Shown one piece after another: positions 59,250 through 64,000 of a stretch of DNA of 64,000 bases. The notes beneath the pieces were generated by a model. That model ran no database searches and was not told the DNA's origin. It saw nothing but the letters and a program-made list of their open reading frames with translations. Position 1 is the first letter of the stretch. Every line of letters begins with the position of its first letter. Both the position numbers and the translations under genes were made by a program. The stretch is from contig NZ_CP069620.1 of assembly GCF_026109735.1 (NCBI RefSeq), positions 1,550,001-1,614,000 on the forward strand. The letters are read 5' to 3'. This stretch comes from Salinimicrobium tongyeongense (GTDB lineage: Bacteria; Bacteroidota; Bacteroidia; Flavobacteriales; Flavobacteriaceae).

Positions 59250-60557
59250 TTGAACTGGTTCGGCCTCTCTTTACAACTCAAGGGTTTCCCTATTCAAACG
59301 GCCAGAAAAGTGCTGGCAGAGATACAAAACATCCCCCCGGCACACTACCCTGCTCACATAGAAAACAAAAAGCGGGAAATAGTCGAATTCCACTTAAAAC
59401 ACAACCCTTTTTACCGGGAATTCTTCGGAAAAGGGCAGTTTGAGACCTGGGAAAATGTGCCGCTAATGCAGAAGAAACATCTGCAACGACCGCTGGAAGA
59501 GCGCTTCAGCAAAGGATTTAACACCCGAAACAGCCATGTGGGAAAAACTTCCGGATCCAGCGGACATCCTTTTATTTTTGCCAAAGATAAATTCTGCCAC
59601 GCCCTCTCCTGGGCCGAATTTTACGATCGTTACCGCTGGTACAACATTGACCTGGACCGGTCTCTGCAGGCCCGTTTCTACGGAATTCCGCACGATCAGT
59701 TCGGGTATTACCGGGAGCGCCTGAAGGATTACCTGGGCAGGAGGTACAGGTTTCCCATCTTTGACCTCAGCGATAAGAAAATGGAGGCTTTCCTGAAAGA
59801 TTTTCAGAAAAAGCCTTTCGAATACATAAACGGGTACACCAGCTCAATTGTGCTCTTTGCAAAATTCCTTCAGAAAAAAAACCTGGTTTTAAAAGAACTC
59901 TGCCCCAGTTTAGGTCTCTGTATAGTTACCAGTGAAATGCTGTTTGAGGAAGATAAAAAGCTGCTGGAAGAGGTATTTGGAGTTGCTGTGGTCAATGAAT
60001 ACGGGGCAAGTGAAACCGGGCTGCTGGCTTTTCAAAATACTGGAGGCGAGATGATAATCAATAGCGAAACCCAGTTTGTAGAGGTGCTCGATGAGGCAGG
60101 AAAAGCCGTTGCGCCGGGTGAAAAAGGCCGTATTGTAATTACTTCCCTCTACAACAAAGCCCATCCGTTCATCCGCTATGAGATTGGCGACAGCGGAGCT
60201 TTTGCTGAAAACTCCGGCCCCAAAAAGGCCATTTTAAAGCAACTTTTTGGCAGGACTAACGATGTGGCTGTTTTGCCTGGCGGAAAAGTAGTTCCGGGGC
60301 TCACCTTCTATTACGTCACCAAAACGGTGATAGAAAACACCGGAAAAATCAAAGAATTCGTTGTACAGCAAACCGCGCGGGGCTCTTTCAGGATCATTTA
60401 TGTTTCTGGAGAGGAACTGCAGGCTCAACAAAAGAAAAAGATTGAAGCAGCCATGGAAACTTACCTGGAAAAGGGATTAGAGCTGCATTTTGAGCACAAA
60501 ACGCTGCTTGACCGCAGTAATAGAGGTAAACTGAAGCAGTTTGAATCACTTCTGTAA
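59250..60557 (+). CDS. PaaK/CapK-like adenylate-forming enzyme
   Basis: A 435-residue AMP-forming ligase of the phenylacetate-CoA ligase class. GKTSGSSGHPFIF is the ATP phosphate loop, NEYGASETG the second core motif, and RYEIGD the third. Homologues called CapK occur in surface-polysaccharide loci. The start is a TTG at 59250 (protein MNWFGLSLQLKG); no ATG is suitable. It is convergent with a GT2 gene and near UDP-xylose and dTDP-rhamnose genes, so it likely activates an acid that decorates a surface sugar (inference). Confidence 0.85.
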   Translation: MNWFGLSLQLKGFPIQTARKVLAEIQNIPPAHYPAHIENKKREIVEFHLKHNPFYREFFGKGQFETWENVPLMQKKHLQRPLEERFSKGFNTRNSHVGKTSGSSGHPFIFAKDKFCHALSWAEFYDRYRWYNIDLDRSLQARFYGIPHDQFGYYRERLKDYLGRRYRFPIFDLSDKKMEAFLKDFQKKPFEYINGYTSSIVLFAKFLQKKNLVLKELCPSLGLCIVTSEMLFEEDKKLLEEVFGVAVVNEYGASETGLLAFQNTGGEMIINSETQFVEVLDEAGKAVAPGEKGRIVITSLYNKAHPFIRYEIGDSGAFAENSGPKKAILKQLFGRTNDVAVLPGGKVVPGLTFYYVTKTVIENTGKIKEFVVQQTARGSFRIIYVSGEELQAQQKKKIEAAMETYLEKGLELHFEHKTLLDRSNRGKLKQFESLL

Positions 60558-61325
60558 AGGAACTCTCTGCCTTTGTTTAACAAAAAACTGCTCCCATAAA
60601 AACAATAGCATCCACAAAAGGCTTTTTGGAGCAGAATATTCCAGCACCTCCCTATAAACTTTGTAGTTGTACTGAAGCATTTCCATTTTGTTCTGAGAAA
60701 TTGAACCCCGGCGTTGGCGGTATATTGCCAGCGGCTCCCCGATACCCCCTGCCTCGCCAGCCTTTTGGAGGGCCAGCAGCCATAGCCCCCAGTCCTGCCT
60801 TTTCCTAATGAGCGGGCAGTAGATCTTTCCCAGGGTACGGGCGTTATAGATGCCGGTAAGGTTGCCTATATAATTGGCTTTTTTCAGCTTAGAAAAAGTA
60901 AGGGTTTTGAGAGCTTTTATTTGCTGGTGAAGGCTTTTCCCATCTTCGTTCATAAGTTCATAGCTCCCATAACATACCTGAATACGCTCCTGCTGCATCA
61001 GTTTAAGCTGTTTTTCCAGCTTGTGAGGCTTCCAGAGGTCATCGGTATCCAGAAAAGAGATAAAATCTCCTGCAGCTGCTTTTATTCCGATATTTCGGGC
61101 GAAACCGGCTCCCTGGTTGGTGGGCAGCACGTGCAGTTTGATTCGGTCATCATCGGCTTTAAAAGCTTCGACTATTTTTGAAGTAGCGTCCTGAGAAGCA
61201 TCGTCTATCACCAGCAATTCCCAGTTGGCATGGGTTTGCTGCTGTACAGAGCGAATACTTTCAGCAATAAAACCGGCAGCATTATAGGCCGGCATAATGA
61301 CAGAAACCAGCGGCTTTTTCTTCAT
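60546..61325 (-). CDS. GT2-family glycosyltransferase
   Basis: A 259-residue GT-A enzyme. It starts PLVSVIMPAYNAAGFIAESI, with the donor Asp in LLVIDDASQDAT, the metal-binding FLDTDDLW and the acceptor-side RKRQDWGLWL. It has no membrane helix beyond a weak hydrophobic stretch near 240. It transfers a sugar to a surface glycan precursor. Its end overlaps the CapK-like gene by 12 bases on the opposite strand. Confidence 0.9.
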   Translation of the reverse strand: MKKKPLVSVIMPAYNAAGFIAESIRSVQQQTHANWELLVIDDASQDATSKIVEAFKADDDRIKLHVLPTNQGAGFARNIGIKAAAGDFISFLDTDDLWKPHKLEKQLKLMQQERIQVCYGSYELMNEDGKSLHQQIKALKTLTFSKLKKANYIGNLTGIYNARTLGKIYCPLIRKRQDWGLWLLALQKAGEAGGIGEPLAIYRQRRGSISQNKMEMLQYNYKVYREVLEYSAPKSLLWMLLFLWEQFFVKQRQRVPLQK

Positions 61326-61388
61326 TTTCAGGTTTTAGCCATTATAAAAAATCCTGCGAAACAGCCAAAACATAAGGCTTCAAAAATG

Positions 61389-62378
61389 CTATTTTCTAAT
61401 GTGTTTTGAGAAGTCTTTATGCTCGCTTCGATAAAGTTCTTCCTTTCCAAGATCTTTAAAGTAATTGTAAGTTTTTTTCATGCCTTCGCTACGGGACACC
61501 TTAGGCTCCCAGCCTAAAACTTCTTTAGCTTTGGAAATATCGGGCTGCCGCTGCATAGGGTCATCTTCGGGCAGGGGTTTGTAGATGATCTTTTGACTGG
61601 TACCGGTGAGTTTTATGATTTCTTCGGCAAAATCTTTTATGGTGATCTCATGCGGGTTTCCAATATTTACCGGGTAAGCATAATCACTCAGCAACAGTTT
61701 GTAAATTCCCTCTACCTGGTCATCTACATAACAGAACGACCTGGTTTGTGAACCATCCCCAAAGACGGTGAGGTCTTCGCCCCTTAACGCCTGACCAATA
61801 AAAGCGGGGATCACGCGCCCGTCATTCAGCCTCATTCGCGGCCCATAGGTATTGAAGATACGCACTATTCGGGTTTCCAGGCCGTGAAAACGATGATAGG
61901 CCATGGTGATGCTTTCCTGAAACCTTTTAGCTTCATCATACACACCGCGGGGGCCAATGGTATTCACGTTCCCGTAGTATTCTTCGGTTTGGGGGTGCAC
62001 CAGCGGGTCGCCGTAGACTTCCGAAGTAGAAGCGATAAGTATCCTCGCCTTTTTTACCATGGCGAGCCCCAAAAGGTTATGAGTTCCCAAAGAGCCCACT
62101 TTTAAGGTTTGAATGGGAATCTTGAGGTAATCTATAGGGCTGGCAGGAGAAGCGAAATGCAGGATGTAGTCGAGCTCTCCCGGCACATGCACAAAAGTGG
62201 TCACATCGTGATGGTAGAATTCAAAATTCTCGAGCCTGAAAAGGTGTTCTATATTCTTTTTGTCACCCGTGATAAGGTTGTCCATTCCAATCACGTGGTA
62301 ACCTTCATGTATGAATTTGTCACAAAGGTGGGACCCCAGAAAACCTGCAGCTCCCGTGATAAGGATTCTTTTCTTCAT
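61389..62378 (-). CDS. UDP-glucuronate decarboxylase (UDP-xylose synthase)
   Basis: Converts UDP-glucuronate to UDP-xylose. It has 329 residues with [16 protein letters not shown] for [14 protein letters not shown], the catalytic STSEVYGDP and RGVYDEAKR with Tyr-x3-Lys, and the family mark [18 protein letters not shown]. All are typical of UXS/ArnA-like decarboxylases. A TACTTTCG on the minus strand (62396-62403) may be its -7 element with one mismatch. A 14/17 palindrome copy covers the stop codon (61381-61397). Confidence 0.92.
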   Translation of the reverse strand: MKKRILITGAAGFLGSHLCDKFIHEGYHVIGMDNLITGDKKNIEHLFRLENFEFYHHDVTTFVHVPGELDYILHFASPASPIDYLKIPIQTLKVGSLGTHNLLGLAMVKKARILIASTSEVYGDPLVHPQTEEYYGNVNTIGPRGVYDEAKRFQESITMAYHRFHGLETRIVRIFNTYGPRMRLNDGRVIPAFIGQALRGEDLTVFGDGSQTRSFCYVDDQVEGIYKLLLSDYAYPVNIGNPHEITIKDFAEEIIKLTGTSQKIIYKPLPEDDPMQRQPDISKAKEVLGWEPKVSRSEGMKKTYNYFKDLGKEELYRSEHKDFSKHIRK

Positions 62379-62554
62379 TGGTTGGTTTTACACCCGAAAG
62401 TAAGGAATTTTAGGCGATACAGGCATCCAGTATTGAGAAGCAGCAGCAGTTAGTGCCGCATTTAAGAATAATTTAACCCAATTTAAGCAAAACTAAAACT
62501 AAGCATTGGCCGCATTATGAGTAAATTAGGCTATACAACCGAAAACAACCAGCT

Positions 62555-63214
62555 ATGCGTAATCTTATACCACACCTAAATACCAATGTAAGTGATGCCG
62601 AACGAGGGGCCTCTTTTTTGGCAGGGGCTTATTTTTTATATAATGCCCTCGGAAAGAAAAAGAAAAGCAGCCTGGAAGCCCTGCTTGCGGGTTACCTGTT
62701 GTACAGGGGAATTTCGGGGAATTGTTTTCTATACAACGCCATAGGCAAAACAAAACCCGACAATCGCAGCCGTAATGTCAACATTCAGCTTAGCCTTATG
62801 GTTGATAAGCCCCGTGAAGAAGTCTACACCTTTTGGCGAAATCTCGAAAACCTCCCGTTGTTCATGGAACACCTGGAGAGTGTAGAAAGTCTTAATGACA
62901 ACATCTCGGTTTGGGAGGCACATTTACCCGGACATGTGGGCACGCTAAGATGGAAAAGTGAGATCGTTAAAGAACGGCCGTTCGAATTTTTAGGCTGGCG
63001 TTCTTTACCGGGCTCATCAATAGAAAATGCCGGTAAAGTGGAGTTTAAAGATGCCGGCAGCGGTACCGAGCTGCACGTGGTGATCTCTTACCATGCCCCC
63101 GGCGGAATTCCCGGAGAAAGTGCCGCCCGACTCCTAAACCCGGTCTTTGAAGACATGGTAGAGGAAGATGTAAGGCATTTCAAATGGTTTATAGAGCGGG
63201 ATTACAACCTGTAG
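62555..63214 (+). CDS. DUF2892 + SRPBCC (cyclase/dehydrase-like) protein
   Basis: A 219-residue protein. Residues 10-65 look like a DUF2892/YgaP-type membrane segment (ASFLAGAYFLYNAL, AGYLLYRGISGNC). Residues 75-215 are an SRPBCC hydrophobic-ligand domain, with VDKPREEVYTFWRNLENLPLFMEHLESV. It is probably a stress-related envelope protein. Its 3' end overlaps the convergent RfbD gene by 13 bases. Function unknown. Confidence 0.85.
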   Translation: MRNLIPHLNTNVSDAERGASFLAGAYFLYNALGKKKKSSLEALLAGYLLYRGISGNCFLYNAIGKTKPDNRSRNVNIQLSLMVDKPREEVYTFWRNLENLPLFMEHLESVESLNDNISVWEAHLPGHVGTLRWKSEIVKERPFEFLGWRSLPGSSIENAGKVEFKDAGSGTELHVVISYHAPGGIPGESAARLLNPVFEDMVEEDVRHFKWFIERDYNL

Positions 63215-64000
63215 ATGAGCTGCTTTAAGCTCTCTTTCCAGTGAGGCACGGGCAGGCCAAAAACCTCCTGCACCTTTTGCTTTGAGAGTACGCTGTATGA
63301 CGGCCTTAAAGCAAGGGTCTTAAAATCGTTATTTTCTACCACCACTGCATCAGGCTTTGTTAAGCTCACAATTTCTCTGGCAAAATCAAGCCAGGTGGCT
63401 TCTCCCAGGTTGCTGTAATGATATAATCCGAATTTTAGCTTTTCTTCTGCAATGATATTCAGGATAAAACGGGCAAGATCATGGGCATTGGTTGGCGTTC
63501 CTTTTTGAGAAGAAGTGATGTTGAGAGTCTCACCGGCGCCGGCTTTACTGCAAATGCTATTGAAAAAATTCTTTCCAACCTCTGAATACAACCAAGAAGT
63601 CCTTAAAATGACATATTTATCAGTCGCCTCCTGGATATACTGTTCCCCCAGCAGCTTTGAAGCCCCGTAGACATTAAGCGGATCTGTGCTGTCTTCTTCG
63701 GTATAGGGAGAATTTTTCCTTCCGTTAAAAACGTAATCTGTAGAGATGTGAATAAGCGTACAGCCGGTTTCATCGCAGTCGCGCGCCAGGTTGTTCACAC
63801 TTTCAGCATTTATAAGATAAGCCATTTCCTGCTGCTTCTCTGCCTGCTCTACATTGGTATAGGCCGCGCAATTAATACACAGGTCAAATTTTTCCCTGCG
63901 CATAAAGGCTCCCACCACTGCAAATTGTGTAAGATCGAGCTCATCTGAGGTTGTGAAAGTAAAATGAAGGCCGGGATATTTATGGGAAGCCTGCTCAATA
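63202..64000 (-). CDS. rfbD: dTDP-4-dehydrorhamnose reductase, 5' end beyond the window
   Basis: Reduces dTDP-4-keto-L-rhamnose to dTDP-L-rhamnose. The frame stays open from the stop at 63202 to the window edge, with no start reached. The visible 266 residues include TTSDELDLTQ, INCAAYTNVEQAE, STDYVFNG with YTEEDSTDPLNVYGASKLLGE (Tyr-x3-Lys), and the C-terminal ALRPSYSVLSK. A GTG at 63918 is not the start because coding continues upstream of it. Expected neighbours are rfbA, B and C to the right. Confidence 0.9.
   Translation of the reverse strand, partial: IEQASHKYPGLHFTFTTSDELDLTQFAVVGAFMRREKFDLCINCAAYTNVEQAEKQQEMAYLINAESVNNLARDCDETGCTLIHISTDYVFNGRKNSPYTEEDSTDPLNVYGASKLLGEQYIQEATDKYVILRTSWLYSEVGKNFFNSICSKAGAGETLNITSSQKGTPTNAHDLARFILNIIAEEKLKFGLYHYSNLGEATWLDFAREIVSLTKPDAVVVENNDFKTLALRPSYSVLSKQKVQEVFGLPVPHWKESLKQLIYRL

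Noticed and set aside
1-64000. tRNA, rRNA, CRISPR arrays or IS elements
   Set aside because: No T-loop-like GGTTCGA context with matching acceptor stem, no regularly spaced direct repeats, and no transposase frame was found.

Overview
The window looks like chromosomal DNA of a marine-type member of the Flavobacteriaceae (Bacteroidota), of the Gramella/Salegentibacter/Zunongwangia sort. The evidence is gene content: gliding/type IX secretion lipoproteins SprE and GldH, HU-CCDC81/SPOR protein, DUF4292, DUF4254, DUF6427 and DUF6341 families, and a split ATP synthase operon without atpD/atpC. Several genes also carry the Bacteroidota promoter signature TTG-N19-23-TAnnTTTG, and Shine-Dalgarno sequences are mostly absent. 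The species assignment is inference. No tRNA, rRNA, IS element or CRISPR array was seen.

Layout. (1) 287-11410: ten tightly packed plus-strand genes encoding sugar-nucleotide and sugar-modifying enzymes (two SDRs, a glycoside hydrolase fused to a CDP-paratose-2-epimerase-like domain, a zinc alcohol dehydrogenase, a Gfo/Idh/MocA oxidoreductase), four glycosyltransferases (one GT4, three tandem CgeB-like paralogues) and a CmoB-like methyltransferase. There is no flippase, polymerase or exporter, so the product may be a soluble or lipid-linked methylated glycoside. This is the best candidate for an undescribed pathway. (2) 11.5-18.7 kb: dipeptidyl peptidase IV, lipoate ligase, a CNNM/CorC transporter-like protein, a DNA-alkyl repair protein, a serine hydrolase and an exonuclease. 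(3) 18.8-25.5 kb, minus strand: 3-oxoacid CoA-transferase, PBP1A, GldH, RicT and TrhO. (4) 25.6-33.8 kb: recA, a sigma factor with a membrane partner, plsC, trpS, dprA, an HU/SPOR protein and a thioesterase. (5) 33.9-41.0 kb, minus strand: a flippase-dut-nucleotidyltransferase-TPR-DUF4292-EnvC envelope operon and a small lipoprotein. (6) 41.2-50.3 kb, minus strand: SprE, bactofilin, AtpZ, DUF6168 and atpBEFHAG. A frameshifted four-helix-bundle (23S-intervening-sequence type) gene is inserted between atpA and atpG. (7) 50.4-59.2 kb: CPBP protease, ABC exporter, a 2Fe-2S flavoprotein reductase, a heptosyltransferase with DUF4254, and purD. (8) 59.2-64.0 kb: a surface-sugar locus with a CapK-like adenylate-forming enzyme, GT2, UDP-glucuronate decarboxylase and an RfbD that runs off the window.

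Two signals cut across the genes. One is an odd palindrome, CAAAAATGSCATTTTTG, present at 12 places with at most two mismatches, in coding and non-coding DNA alike. The other is a set of intergenic tracts built of 7-8 bp words (CACTGAA, CAAGAGC, GAGTTAG and others), one of which borders the inserted four-helix-bundle gene. All calls come from reading the sequence; no database search was run.
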